A stretch of 48,193 nucleotides of DNA, from contig JACQYB010000021.1 of assembly GCA_016208415.1 (NCBI GenBank), positions 21,875 through 70,067 of the forward strand, written 5' to 3'. The translations under genes were made by a program, and so were the position numbers. The notes under the pieces are model-generated. The model worked only from the letters and a program-made list of their open reading frames with translations. It ran no database searches and was not told the DNA's origin. Positions within the stretch are counted from its first letter, which is position 1; each line of letters starts with the position of its first letter. Shown piece after piece: positions 7,128-15,771 of this stretch. This DNA is from Betaproteobacteria bacterium (GTDB taxonomy: Bacteria; Pseudomonadota; Gammaproteobacteria; Burkholderiales; Rhodocyclaceae).

Positions 7128-8753
7128 CTACCCCTCCAACCCCTGCCCCGCCAGATAGTCCTCATAGCCGCCGCGGTAATCCACCACGCCCTCGGGCTTG
7201 AGTTCGATGACGCGGGTCGCCAGGCTGGAGACGAACTCCCGGTCGTGGGAGACGAAGACGAGCGTGCCCGGGTACTTCTCCAGCGCGGTGTTGAGCGACT
7301 CGATGGACTCCATGTCCAGGTGGTTGGTGGGCTCGTCCATGAGCAGCACGTTGGGGCGGGCGAGCATGAGCCGGCCGAACAGCATGCGGCCCTGCTCGCC
7401 GCCGGAGATCACCCGCACCGGCTTCTTCACCTCGTCGCCGGAGAACAGCAGCCGGCCGAGGGTGCCGCGGATCAGGGTGTGCACGTCCTCGCCCTCGTAG
7501 CCGCCCTGACGCACGTGCTCGGCGATCCAGTCGGTCAGCGGGGCGTCGGAGTCGAACTCGGCGGCGTGGTCCTGGGCGAAGTAGCCGGGGCGCGCCTTCT
7601 CGGCCCACTTCACGGAGCCGGCGTTGGGGGTGAGCCCGCCCAGCGCCTCGCCGGCCAGGCAGCGCAGCAGCGTGGTCTTGCCGATGCCGTTGGGGCCGAT
7701 GATGGCCACCCGCTCGCCGGCCTCGACCACCAGGTTCAGGCCGGAAAACAGGGGCTTGTCCCAGCCGTGGGACAGGCGCTCCACTTCCACGGCGTGGCGG
7801 TGCAGCTTCTCCTTCTCGTCCACCTCGAAGCGGATGAAGGGGTACTGGCGGCTGGAGGGCTTGACGTCCTCCACCTTGAGCTTGTCGATCTGTTTCATGC
7901 GGCTGGTGGCCTGGCGCGCCTTGGCCTTGTGGGCGCGGAAGCGGCGCACGAACTCCTCCAGATCCGCGATGCGCTCCTTGGAGCGGGCGGTGGAAGCCAT
8001 CAGGCGGGCGCGGGCGGCAGTGGAGGCCTCCATGTAGTCGTCGTAGTCGCCCGGGTAGACGGTGAGCCGGCCGTAGTCCAGGTCGGCCATGTGGGTGCAC
8101 ACGGCGTTGAGGAAGTGGCGGTCGTGGGAAATGATCACCATGGTGGAGTTGCGGGCGTTGAGCGCGTCTTCCAGCCAGTGGATGGTGTGGATGTCGAGGT
8201 TGTTGGTGGGCTCGTCCAGCAGCAGGATGTCCGGGTCGGCGAACAGGGCCTGGGCCAGCAGCACCCGCAGCTTCCAGCCCGGGGCGACCTCGCGCATGGG
8301 GCCGTCGTGGCGGTCGATGGGGATGCCCACCCCCAGCAGCAACTGGCCGGCGCGGGCCTCGGCGTCGTAGCCGCCCATCTCGCCGAAATGCGCCTCCAGC
8401 TCGGCGGCGTGGAGGTAGTCGTCCTCCGTGGCCTCGGGGCTGGCGTAGATGGCGTCCTTCTCCTCGCGGATGCGCCACATCTCCTCGTGGCCCATCGCCA
8501 CCACGTCCAGCACCCGCATGTCTTCAAAGGCGAACTGGTCCTGGCGCAGATGCGCAATGCGCTCGCTGGGATCGTTGGAGACGTTGCCGGCGCTGGGCTC
8601 CAGCACGCCGGCGAGGATCTTCATCAGCGTGGACTTGCCGCAGCCGTTGGCGCCGATGAGGCCATAGCGGTTGCCCTCGCCGAACTTGACGTTGACGTTC
8701 TCGAACAGGGGCTTGGCCCCGAACTGCATGGTGAGGCTGGAGGCGACGAGCAC
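7128..8753 (-). CDS. ybiT: ABC-F family ATPase, YbiT type
   Basis: A 541-residue duplicated ABC ATPase without membrane segments. First cassette: Walker [10 protein letters not shown], Walker [12 protein letters not shown]. Second cassette: Walker [10 protein letters not shown], signature ISGGEQGR, Walker [13 protein letters not shown] linker rich in basic residues joins them. The start is the GTG at 8753 ([20 protein letters not shown]), because YbiT proteins begin exactly there and AAGGAT lies just upstream; the longer frame to 8906 is not supported. ABC-F proteins act at the ribosome E site to relieve stalled translation. Confidence 0.93.
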   Translation of the reverse strand: MLVASSLTMQFGAKPLFENVNVKFGEGNRYGLIGANGCGKSTLMKILAGVLEPSAGNVSNDPSERIAHLRQDQFAFEDMRVLDVVAMGHEEMWRIREEKDAIYASPEATEDDYLHAAELEAHFGEMGGYDAEARAGQLLLGVGIPIDRHDGPMREVAPGWKLRVLLAQALFADPDILLLDEPTNNLDIHTIHWLEDALNARNSTMVIISHDRHFLNAVCTHMADLDYGRLTVYPGDYDDYMEASTAARARLMASTARSKERIADLEEFVRRFRAHKAKARQATSRMKQIDKLKVEDVKPSSRQYPFIRFEVDEKEKLHRHAVEVERLSHGWDKPLFSGLNLVVEAGERVAIIGPNGIGKTTLLRCLAGEALGGLTPNAGSVKWAEKARPGYFAQDHAAEFDSDAPLTDWIAEHVRQGGYEGEDVHTLIRGTLGRLLFSGDEVKKPVRVISGGEQGRMLFGRLMLARPNVLLMDEPTNHLDMESIESLNTALEKYPGTLVFVSHDREFVSSLATRVIELKPEGVVDYRGGYEDYLAGQGLEG

Positions 8754-8944
8754 AGGGTAATCCTTTGGGGTGAGGCGGGCCGCCGGGACGGCGCGGCGGC
8801 CAAGAGAGGCGCAATGGTACCCGTTTCCCAGCCGCCATCGGCCACCTGCGGCTGACCTCGGGCTCCATCGAATCCCTTTCCATGACCGTGGCGTGACAAA
8901 GACCACGTCTGTGATGGGGACAATTTCCTTGCTGGAGCGTGACT

Positions 8945-8958
8945 AAAGTCGCGACTTT
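8945..8958. promoter_or_regulatory. 14-bp perfect palindrome in a divergent intergenic region
   Basis: AAAGTCGCGACTTT is a perfect palindrome located between the divergent ybiT gene and the small ORF at 9033. Its position suggests an operator for a dimeric regulator; no regulator is identifiable. Confidence 0.4.
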
Positions 8959-9032
8959 CGCTGCCGTAAAAGGCTTAGAGTGGGTTCGTGGAACTGCAAG
9001 GCAGGCAGGGCGAGAGGGAGGGGCTGGCACAC

Positions 9033-9212
9033 ATGGAAACCTGGTTTGGAAATTCTTTTCTCGCCGCGGGGGTGACCGCGGCCATCGCCGGACTGCCGGC
9101 GGAATTTTCGGGTACCTGCATCGGCCTGGCCATGGTGGCGTATCTGCTGCGCCCCGGCACCACCGCGCAACGCGGCGCACCGAAGGACGCGCTGCGCGGG
9201 TCCCGGGCCTGA
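9033..9212 (+). CDS. Small hypothetical membrane protein
   Basis: A 59-residue frame starting METWFGNSFLAAGVTAAIAG after a purine-rich GAGGGAGGGG stretch. Residues about 8-40 are hydrophobic with glycines and could form one or two membrane segments; the C-terminus is basic. I do not recognise a family. Support for a real transcript comes from the strong intrinsic terminator at 9378-9411 on the same strand. The stop codon begins a tandem 25-bp repeat, as at another gene end in this window. Confidence 0.45.
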   Translation: METWFGNSFLAAGVTAAIAGLPAEFSGTCIGLAMVAYLLRPGTTAQRGAPKDALRGSRA

Positions 9213-9285
9213 GCCGCGAAGTCGGCACTGCAACCGAGCCGCGGAGTCGGCGTTACAACCGAGCCGCGGAGTCGGCACTGCAGCT
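9211..9285 (+). repeat. Tandem repeat, three units of 25 bp
   Basis: Units begin GAGCCGCGGAGTCGGC and end with TGCAACC or TACAACC; the three units start at 9211, 9236 and 9261. The first base pair of the array overlaps the TGA of the small ORF. The same unit occurs four times at 33269-33368. Confidence 0.85.
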
Positions 9286-9377
9286 GACTCCCGGGCGGAA
9301 CATTCCCCGGATCGCGCCCCGCAGCGGGGCGGGCGCGACCCGATGACCGGTTAGCCGTTCCTCCTCCCCGTGGCACC

Positions 9378-9411
9378 GGCGGGTGGCGATTTCGCCCCCG
9401 CCGCTTTTTTT
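9378..9411 (+). terminator. Rho-independent terminator
   Basis: GGCGGGTGGCG pairs with CGCCCCCGCC through an ATTT loop (one bulged T), followed by GC and seven Ts. The T tract follows the hairpin on the plus strand, so it ends transcripts coming from the small ORF at 9033, not purU. Confidence 0.8.
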
Positions 9412-9452
9412 GTGCGCCGTCGCACTGCTGCCTCTTGCCCCGCCGTCGTTCG

Positions 9453-10313
9453 CTACCGAAACACCACCGTGCGCAGCCCGTTGAGCAGCACCCGGTCCTC
9501 CACGTGGTAGCGCAGGCCGCGCGCCAGCACCGCCTTCTCGATGTCCTTGCCGTAGCGCACCAGGTCTTCCACCGAGTCGCTGTGGTCGATGCGCACCGTG
9601 TCCTGTTCGATGATGGGGCCGGCGTCCAGCTCCGCGGTGACGTAGTGGCAGGTGGCGCCGATGAGTTTCACGCCGCGGGCGTAGGCCTGGTGATAGGGCT
9701 TGGCGCCGACGAAGGACGGCAGGAAGCTGTGGTGGATATTGACGATGCGCCCGGGATAGGCCGAGCACAGCTCCGGGGGCAGGATCTGCATGTAGCGCGC
9801 CAGCACCATCACGTCGCCACGCTCGCGTTCGAACAGTTCGCCGATGCGCTCGAAGGCCTGCGCCCTGGTTTCGGCCGTGACCGGCACGTGATGGAACGGG
9901 ATGCCATGCCATTCCACCAGTCCGCGGAAATCCTCATGGTTCGACACCACGCAGGGAATCTCCACCGCCAGCTCGCCGGCGTGCCAGCGCGCCAGCAGGT
10001 CGTAGAGGCAGTGCTCCTGCTTCGACACCAGCATCACCACGCGCTTGGGGGTGGCCGAATCGTTGATGCGCCAGTCCATGGTGAGTGACTCGGCGATGGG
10101 GCGGAAACGGCTGCGGAAGCCCGCCAGGTCGAAGGGCAGGCTGTCCGCCTTCACCTCGATGCGCATGAAATAGCGCCCGGACTCGATGTCGGCGTGGTGG
10201 TTGGTTTCCAGGATCCAGCCGCGGTGCTCGGCGATGAAGCCGGCCACGCGGGCGACGATGCCCACCTGGTCGGGACAGGCGGCGACGAGGGTGTAGGTGC
10301 GCTGGGCGTGCAT
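9453..10313 (-). CDS. purU: Formyltetrahydrofolate deformylase
   Basis: A 286-residue PurU. Residues 5-85 form the ACT regulatory domain (YTLVAACPDQVGIVARVAGFIAEHRGWI), and residues 90-286 the formyltransferase-type hydrolase domain with NIHHSFLPSF as the catalytic His region and a conserved Asp in the ATCHYVTAELDAGPIIEQD segment. It hydrolyses 10-formyl-THF to formate and THF, balancing one-carbon pools and feeding PurT. Length and ends match the family. It is a single gene with a REP pair between it and amtB. Confidence 0.95.
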   Translation of the reverse strand: MHAQRTYTLVAACPDQVGIVARVAGFIAEHRGWILETNHHADIESGRYFMRIEVKADSLPFDLAGFRSRFRPIAESLTMDWRINDSATPKRVVMLVSKQEHCLYDLLARWHAGELAVEIPCVVSNHEDFRGLVEWHGIPFHHVPVTAETRAQAFERIGELFERERGDVMVLARYMQILPPELCSAYPGRIVNIHHSFLPSFVGAKPYHQAYARGVKLIGATCHYVTAELDAGPIIEQDTVRIDHSDSVEDLVRYGKDIEKAVLARGLRYHVEDRVLLNGLRTVVFR

Positions 10314-10408
10314 GGTAACGGTGGCCGAGACGCAGCCGGACGAGCGAAGCGGCAGAGTTTACCGTGAAACCCCCGCCACCCCGTGGAGGCGGGCCAAGGA
10401 GGCAGAGC

Positions 10409-10467
10409 GTGGGAGCGGGCTTGCCCGCGATTGCGCCGGCCGGTATCGCGGGCGAGCCCGCTCCCAC
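10409..10467. repeat. REP-like inverted pair between amtB and purU
   Basis: GTGGGAGCGGGCTTGCCCGC followed by GATT, a GC-rich spacer, and the complementary arm ending GCCCGCTCCCAC. It lies downstream of amtB and upstream of purU, both on the minus strand. Confidence 0.85.
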
Positions 10468-10573
10468 AGACAGGCGGCCCGCGTACCCAAAACGCAACGG
10501 GCGCCCGAAGGTGCCCGTTGCGCCGGCGAGGGAGCCGCCGGAGAGGTCCGCCGCAGGCGGACCGGGGGAGGGA

Positions 10574-12079
10574 TCAGTAGTGGTAGGCCGATTCGCCGTG
10601 GGAGGTGATGTCCAGGCCCTCCCGCTCCTCGTCCTCCGGCACCCGCAGGCCGATGACCACATCCACGATCTTGAAGGCGATCAGCGATACCACGCCGGAC
10701 CACAGGATGGCCGTGCCCACGCCCCAGAGCTGGCTGGTGACCTGCGCCGCCATGTCGAACTCGCCCACGGCGTTGGCCACGTAGTCATACACGCCGGTGC
10801 CGCCCAGGGCCGGCGAGACGAACACGCCGGTGAGGATGGCGCCGACGATGCCGCCCACGCCATGCACGCCGAACACGTCCAGCGCGTCATCGGCGCCCAG
10901 CATGCGCTTGAGGCCATTGACGCCCCACAGGCAGACCGCGCCGGCGATCAGGCCGATGACGATGGCGCCCATCGGGCCGACGAAGCCGCAGGCCGGGGTG
11001 ATGGCCACCAGACCGGCCACCGCGCCCGAAGCACCACCCAGCATGGAGGGCTTGCCCTTGAGCATCCACTCGGCCAGCAGCCAGGACAGCGCCGCGGCCG
11101 CGGTGGCGAACAGGGTGTTGGCGAAGGCCAGGGCGGCCAGGCCCGTGGCTTCCAGGTTGGAGCCGGCGTTGAAGCCGAACCAGCCCACCCACAGCAGCGA
11201 GGCGCCGATCATCGTGGTGGTGAGGCTGTGGGGCGCCATGGATTCGCGCCCGTAGCCCACGCGCCGGCCCACCAGGTAGGCGCCCACCAGGCCGGCCACG
11301 CCGGCGTTGATGTGCACCACCGTGCCGCCGGCGAAGTCCAGCGCACCCTTCTGGAACAGGAAGCCCGCCGTGGCGCCCGCCGCGGCCGCCGCGTCGGCGC
11401 TGGTGTAGGCGTCGGGGCCGGCCCAGTACCACACCATGTGGGCCATGGGCAGGTAGGAGAAGGTGAACCAGATCAGCATGAACAGCAGCACCGCGGAGAA
11501 CTTCATGCGCTCGGCGAAGGCGCCGACGATCAGCGCCGGGGTGATGGCCGCGAAGGTGGCCTGGAAGACAATGTAGACGTACTCCGGGATCACCACGCCC
11601 TTGCTGAAGGTGGCGGCCACGCTCTCGGGGGTGACGCCCTTCAGGAACAGCTTGTCGAGACTGCCGAAGATGGCGCCGCCCTCGGTGAAGGCCAGGCTGT
11701 AGCCGTAGATGGCCCAAAGCAGCACCATCAGCGAGAACACCACGAACACCTGCATCAGCACCGACAGCATGTTCTTGGCGCGCACCAGGCCGCCGTAGAA
11801 CATGGCCAGGCCGGGGATGGTCATGAGCACCACCAGGGCGGTGGCCACGATCATCCACGCCGTGTCACCCTTGTTGGGGGTGGGCGCTGCCGCGGCGGGT
11901 GCGGCCGCCTCGGCGGCTGCGGCCACGGCGGGTGCCGCTGCCGTTGCGGGCGCGGCAGCAGGGGCGGTCTGGGCGACCGCCGCCGGGGCGGCGGGAGCCT
12001 CGGCCTTGTCCTGGGCGAGCGCGCCAGCGCCCAGACACAGCGTCGCCGCCGTGAGGATTACTGCGTAGAGCTTTCTCAT
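10574..12079 (-). CDS. amtB: Ammonium transporter AmtB
   Basis: A 501-residue Amt/Rh transporter. Residues 1-22 look like a cleavable signal peptide (ends GALAQ), followed by an Ala/Pro-rich linker to about residue 65, then eleven predicted membrane helices starting DTAWMIVATALVVLM. Typical Amt segments FYGGLVRAKN, GDTVVHIN-like 'GGTVVHINAG' and GVHGVGGIVGAILTG carry the pore histidines. It imports ammonium and is gated by the PII protein. ATG 12079 was preferred over GTG 12088 because GGGGAG lies upstream. It is co-oriented with glnK 21 nt upstream. Confidence 0.95.
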   Translation of the reverse strand: MRKLYAVILTAATLCLGAGALAQDKAEAPAAPAAVAQTAPAAAPATAAAPAVAAAAEAAAPAAAAPTPNKGDTAWMIVATALVVLMTIPGLAMFYGGLVRAKNMLSVLMQVFVVFSLMVLLWAIYGYSLAFTEGGAIFGSLDKLFLKGVTPESVAATFSKGVVIPEYVYIVFQATFAAITPALIVGAFAERMKFSAVLLFMLIWFTFSYLPMAHMVWYWAGPDAYTSADAAAAAGATAGFLFQKGALDFAGGTVVHINAGVAGLVGAYLVGRRVGYGRESMAPHSLTTTMIGASLLWVGWFGFNAGSNLEATGLAALAFANTLFATAAAALSWLLAEWMLKGKPSMLGGASGAVAGLVAITPACGFVGPMGAIVIGLIAGAVCLWGVNGLKRMLGADDALDVFGVHGVGGIVGAILTGVFVSPALGGTGVYDYVANAVGEFDMAAQVTSQLWGVGTAILWSGVVSLIAFKIVDVVIGLRVPEDEEREGLDITSHGESAYHY

Positions 12080-12100
12080 CGGATTCACTCCCCAGTTCTT

Positions 12101-12490
<390 letters not shown>

Positions 12491-13276
12491 TCAGAACGTC
12501 TTGGCGACGGTGAGGACGAGGGCGTCCTTGCCCAGATCCTTGTCGAAGACGTTGCGGTAGGGCTGGCCGGCGCCTCCCTTGGCGTTGGTCCCCACGTAGG
12601 CCAGGCCCCAGGTCACGCCCAGGGCGTCCTTGGTGATGCCCAGTTTCCAGTCGGTATAGCTGGCGTCGCTGAAGTTCTTGACCTTCTGGTGACCGACATG
12701 GGCGACGACGTTGAGGCCCGCGGCCAGTTCAAAGGTGCCGCTCAGGTCCAGGTAGCCGCTGCCCTTGCTGTTGGCGAAGCCGAACAGGTTCGAAGTGGAG
12801 TGGGAGTACTTGAGGGTCAGCATCTTCCAGCCCAGGCCGGCATAGACCTCCAGCGTGTCGGGGCTGACGAAGCCGGTGGGGTAGCGACCCGGGTAGTAGT
12901 ACTGGAGCAGACCCACGTCGTAGCTGAAGTCGCCGCCGAAGGCGCCCTTGTAGCCGCCGTAGAAGTCCCATTCCATGTTGGCGGACACGCCCGGGGTGCC
13001 CGGGTACAGACTGCCCTGGTCGGACAGCCAGCTGATGCTGGAGGCCCAGGTGCCCAGATACACGCCGCTGGAATGAGCATAGTCGAAGCCGCCCTGGATG
13101 GCCGGCTTGCGGTTGGTCTGGGCGATGCCGCGATAGATGTATTCCGAGGCCAGGGTGACGTTGCCCGTCAGCGTGTGGGGCGAGGCCGGCTCGGCGGCGG
13201 GGGTGGCCTGGGCGTGGCCGAGTGCGGGAACGAAGAAGGCAGCGGTGAGGGCGGCGGCGATGAGCGTCTTGCGCAT
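12491..13276 (-). CDS. TorF family putative outer-membrane porin
   Basis: A 261-residue protein with a signal peptide (residues 1-23, ending GHAQA) and a beta-barrel pattern of alternating aromatic/hydrophobic strands; the N-terminal LTGNVTLASEYIYRGIAQT and the final aromatic VAKTF (C-terminal Phe) match the TorF/Gcw_chp porin family. The barrel probably lets small nitrogen compounds cross the outer membrane, inferred from its position ahead of glnK-amtB. ATG 13276 was chosen because it opens the signal peptide. Substrate unproven. Confidence 0.88.
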   Translation of the reverse strand: MRKTLIAAALTAAFFVPALGHAQATPAAEPASPHTLTGNVTLASEYIYRGIAQTNRKPAIQGGFDYAHSSGVYLGTWASSISWLSDQGSLYPGTPGVSANMEWDFYGGYKGAFGGDFSYDVGLLQYYYPGRYPTGFVSPDTLEVYAGLGWKMLTLKYSHSTSNLFGFANSKGSGYLDLSGTFELAAGLNVVAHVGHQKVKNFSDASYTDWKLGITKDALGVTWGLAYVGTNAKGGAGQPYRNVFDKDLGKDALVLTVAKTF

Positions 13277-13327
13277 GATGTCGTGACTCCGAAGGATGAA
13301 CAAAGCGGGATGCTGTGCAGAGCCGAT

Positions 13328-13343
13328 TGCAGAATCCGTGCCA
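13328..13343 (-). promoter_or_regulatory. Sigma-54 (-24/-12) promoter of the porin-glnK-amtB unit
   Basis: The minus strand reads TGGCACGGATTCTGCA, i.e. TGGCAC-N5-CTGCA, one base from the sigma-54 consensus with invariant GG and GC at the right spacing. It lies about 50 nt upstream of the porin start. RpoN-dependent, NtrC-activated expression under nitrogen limitation is the expected mode for glnK-amtB. Confidence 0.65.
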
Positions 13344-13436
13344 GACAGGATTTGCCCGACAAAACAGATCGTTGGAGTGTGCGCGCAGCTCGTCGGCGAG
13401 GCCTGCGCACTGGAATGCGGCACTGCGCCCGGGCGG

Positions 13437-13453
13437 CGCACCGGCGTGGTGCG
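13437..13453. promoter_or_regulatory. Inverted repeat, possible activator site
   Basis: CGCACC and GGTGCG arms are separated by 5 bp, about 100 bp upstream of the sigma-54-like promoter. It resembles an NtrC box (GCACC-N6-GGTGC), but the spacing is one short, so the assignment is tentative. Confidence 0.3.
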
Positions 13454-13546
13454 GCCGCGCACCGGGTCGCGCGGCGACAGGCCTCGGCGGCGCACGCTTG
13501 CCTGTGGCGCCGCCGTCGTGACAAACTCGAACGAACGCAGAAACCC

Positions 13547-13828
13547 ATGGATCCGCCCATGCCCACCCCGAGAATCCTCGACGACCTCAGCGCCCGGCTC
13601 TCCGAATTGCTCGCCACGAGTCCTGCCCGCGACATCGAGAAGAACGCCCGCGCCCTCATGGGCTCGGTGTTTTCGCGCCTCGATCTGGTCACCCGGGAGG
13701 AGTTCGACGTCCAGTCCGAGCTGCTCGCGCGCACCCGCGCCCGGCTGGAAGCCCTGGAGGCGCGCGTCGCGCAGCTCGAACGCCAACTGGCGGGCGGGGA
13801 CGACGCCACACCCGTCGAGCCCGACTGA
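13547..13828 (+). CDS. ubiK: Ubiquinone biosynthesis accessory factor UbiK
   Basis: A 93-residue protein of the UbiK/YqiC (BMFP) family: ILDDLSARLSELL, then RLDLVTREEFDVQSELLARTRARLEALEARVAQLERQL, a C-terminal trimeric coiled coil. UbiK binds lipids and assists the aerobic ubiquinone assembly complex with UbiJ. Starts at ATG 13547 or ATG 13559 are both possible; the family begins about five residues before LDDLS, which favours the second, but ribosome binding sites do not decide. The stop codon opens a degenerate tandem repeat. Confidence 0.88.
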   Translation: MDPPMPTPRILDDLSARLSELLATSPARDIEKNARALMGSVFSRLDLVTREEFDVQSELLARTRARLEALEARVAQLERQLAGGDDATPVEPD

Positions 13829-13913
13829 GCGCGCGTGAAATGGCGCGTTTCTACCGGGCGCCCGTGAAGTGGCGCGTGCGGTTCGAATCGCGATGAATGG
13901 CGCGTCCGCAGCG
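13826..13913 (+). repeat. Tandem stop-codon-anchored repeat, three units of about 28 bp
   Basis: After the ubiK TGA come three units (13829, 13857 and 13886) sharing GCGC-CGTGAA-TGGCGCGT cores. The third unit contains the ATGAATGGCGCG that is the start of the cytochrome b561 gene. Family described under yceH and pyrB. Confidence 0.7.
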
Positions 13914-14468
13914 AGCGCCGTGAACGGCTACACGCGCACCGCGGTGGCCCTGCACTGGGTGGTGGCGCTGATCGTTTTCGGTTCGTTCCCGCTGGGCCTG
14001 TACATGGTGGATCTGCCCCTGTCGCCGTGGAAGCTCAAGCTCTATTCGTGGCACAAGTGGGCCGGCGTCACGGTGTTCATGCTGGCCCTGGTGCGGCTGG
14101 CGTGGCGCACGGCCCATCCCGCGCCGCCGCCTGCGGCGGGCGTGCCGGCCTGGCAGCGCCGGGCGGCGTCCGCCACCCACGTGCTGCTCTACCTGCTGCT
14201 GCTGGTCATCCCCCTGACGGGCTGGCTGATGAGTTCGGCCAAGGGCTTCCAGACGGTCTATTTCGGCATCGTTCCGCTGCCCGACCTGCTGCCCAAGGAC
14301 AAGGCGCTGGGCGATGCGCTGGCGTTGGTGCACCGCAGCCTGAACTACCTGCTGGCGACACTGGTCGTTGTCCACATGGGCGCGGCCCTCAAGCACCACC
14401 TGGTGGACCGGGACGAGACGCTGGCGCGCATGCTGCCCTTCCTCAGGAAACGAGCGGAGTCGCCATGA
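13893..14468 (+). CDS. Cytochrome b561 family protein
   Basis: A 191-residue four-helix membrane protein of the bacterial b561 type. The likely haem-ligand histidines are visible: His21 in VALHWVVAL, His54 in YSWHKWAGV, and His residues in ALVHRSLNYL and VVVHMGAALKHH. It probably transfers electrons to or from ubiquinone in the inner membrane. The ATG at 13893 lies within a repeat unit; an alternative GTG at 13869 is also within the array. The stop overlaps the yceI start (ATGA), a frequent b561-yceI pairing. Confidence 0.9.
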   Translation: MNGASAASAVNGYTRTAVALHWVVALIVFGSFPLGLYMVDLPLSPWKLKLYSWHKWAGVTVFMLALVRLAWRTAHPAPPPAAGVPAWQRRAASATHVLLYLLLLVIPLTGWLMSSAKGFQTVYFGIVPLPDLLPKDKALGDALALVHRSLNYLLATLVVVHMGAALKHHLVDRDETLARMLPFLRKRAESP

Positions 14469-15031
14469 AACGTCTGCTTGCGGCGGCCGCCGTGGCGGCC
14501 CTGGTCCTTCCCGCTACCGCGCAGGCCGCGGAGTACAACCGGGTGCTGGCCGATCGCAGCCAGATCGGCTTCGTGTCGAAACAGATGGGCGTGCCCGTGG
14601 AGGGGCGCTTCGGCCGCTTCGCGGCGCAGGTGAGCTTCGATCCGGCCCGCCCCGACGCCGGCCGGGCGCAGATCGAGGTGGACCTGGCCAGCATCGACAC
14701 CGGCAGCCAGGAGGCCGACGACGAGGTCAAGAGTAAGAACTGGTTCAACGTCAAGGCCTTCCCCACGGCGCGTTTCGTCTCCTCCGGGTTGCGGGCGCTG
14801 GGCGAGGGGCGCTACGAAATCGCCGGCCGCATGACGCTCAAGGGCCGCACCCGCGACCTGCGCCTGCCCGTGACGCTGCGCCAGGACGGCAGCGGCGTGC
14901 GCTTCGAAGGTGTGTTCCAGTTGAAACGCCTGGAATGGGGCATCGGCGAAGGGCCGTGGGCGGACGTGGACACCGTCGCCGACGAAGTCCAGGTGCGTTT
15001 CCGCATCGCCCTGGCCGCGGGAGCGGCGTGA
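14465..15031 (+). CDS. YceI family periplasmic lipid-binding protein
   Basis: A 188-residue protein with a signal peptide (residues 1-21, ending AQA) and a YceI lipocalin-like barrel: DRSQIGFVSKQMGVPVEGRFGRFAAQVSFDP, VDLASIDTGSQEADDEVKSKNWFNVKAFPTARF. Family members bind polyprenyl or quinone-type lipids in the periplasm. Coupling to the cytochrome b561 gene by ATGA overlap suggests a joint role with an isoprenoid quinone; this is inferred from family knowledge. Confidence 0.92.
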   Translation: MKRLLAAAAVAALVLPATAQAAEYNRVLADRSQIGFVSKQMGVPVEGRFGRFAAQVSFDPARPDAGRAQIEVDLASIDTGSQEADDEVKSKNWFNVKAFPTARFVSSGLRALGEGRYEIAGRMTLKGRTRDLRLPVTLRQDGSGVRFEGVFQLKRLEWGIGEGPWADVDTVADEVQVRFRIALAAGAA

Positions 15032-15092
15032 CGCCCGCCGGGTGTGCGTCCTGCTGCGGGCGGCGCCAGTGAAGGGCGCGTATCGACCGCAC
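15029..15092 (+). repeat. Degenerate stop-codon-anchored repeat, two units
   Basis: Starting at the yceI TGA, a first unit (TGACGCCCGCCGGGTGTGCG) is followed by a better-preserved one (GCGCCAGTGAAGGGCGCGTA then TCGACC) at about 15064-15090, close to the family consensus. Confidence 0.5.
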
Positions 15093-15168
15093 CGGATTGC
15101 ATCGCGGCATGGCGCTCCATTCCTCCATTGCACCGCCGGCGACCCACGCGGGCAAAGGGGGCGCCAAA

Positions 15169-15198
15169 TTGTGTTGGCGTGCATCCGTCAATTACAAT
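15169..15198 (+). promoter_or_regulatory. Putative sigma-70 promoter of algH
   Basis: TTGTGT (15169-15174) and TACAAT (15193-15198) with 18-bp spacing. The predicted start of transcription would fall almost on the algH ATG at 15205, giving a very short or absent leader. Confidence 0.35.
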
Positions 15199-15204
15199 GA
15201 ATCC

Positions 15205-15771
15205 ATGAAGGCGCAGCCCGCGAATTTCACCGGTCATTTCCTGATTGCCATGCCCAGCATGGCCGATCCCAATTTCGCCCGCACGCTGACCTTCGTCTGC
15301 GAGCACAACGAGGGCGGTGCGCTGGGCGTGATCGTCAACCGCCCCACGGAGATGAACTGGAACGAGTTGTTCGAGCGCATCGACATTTCGCTGGACGTGG
15401 AAAGCCTGGAAGGCCAGCCGGTGTATTTCGGCGGCCCGGTGCAGGTGGATCGCGGATTCGTGCTGCACCGGCCGGTGGGCCACTGGCACTCCACCCTGCC
15501 GGTGGGCGACGAACTCGGTTTCACCAGTTCCCGCGACATCCTCGAAGCGGTGGCCCGCGACGGCCAGCCGGAAGAGATGCTCATCAGCCTAGGCTACGCC
15601 GGCTGGGCCGCCGGGCAACTGGAGTGGGAAATGTCGCAGAACGCCTGGCTCAGCGTCGGCGCCGATCCCCATATCATCTTCGGCCTGCCCGTCGAGCAAC
15701 GCCTGCCCGCCGCCATGCATCTCCTGGGCATCGACTACGCCAATCTGTCCGACGTGGCGGGGCACGCCTGA
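15205..15771 (+). CDS. algH: YqgE/AlgH family protein
   Basis: A 188-residue UPF0301 protein: [41 protein letters not shown] is the conserved N-terminus, and [16 protein letters not shown] follows. The biochemical function is unknown; AlgH was named for an effect on alginate regulation. The gene is the usual upstream neighbour of ruvX. Its TGA shares a base with the ruvX ATG (TGATG). Start at 15205 matches the family. Confidence 0.93.
   Translation: MKAQPANFTGHFLIAMPSMADPNFARTLTFVCEHNEGGALGVIVNRPTEMNWNELFERIDISLDVESLEGQPVYFGGPVQVDRGFVLHRPVGHWHSTLPVGDELGFTSSRDILEAVARDGQPEEMLISLGYAGWAAGQLEWEMSQNAWLSVGADPHIIFGLPVEQRLPAAMHLLGIDYANLSDVAGHA

Noticed and set aside
7245-8855. A 536-codon plus-strand frame
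   Set aside because: It is antisense to the ABC-F ATPase, whose Walker motifs are intact on the minus strand.
9211-9285. Possible CRISPR array
   Set aside because: Units are directly adjacent with no spacers and only 25 bp long; the same holds for 33269-33368.
13879-13888. GGTTCGAATC, resembling a tRNA T-arm, before the cytochrome b561 gene
   Set aside because: No acceptor, D or anticodon stem can be drawn around it, and it lies inside a repeat array.
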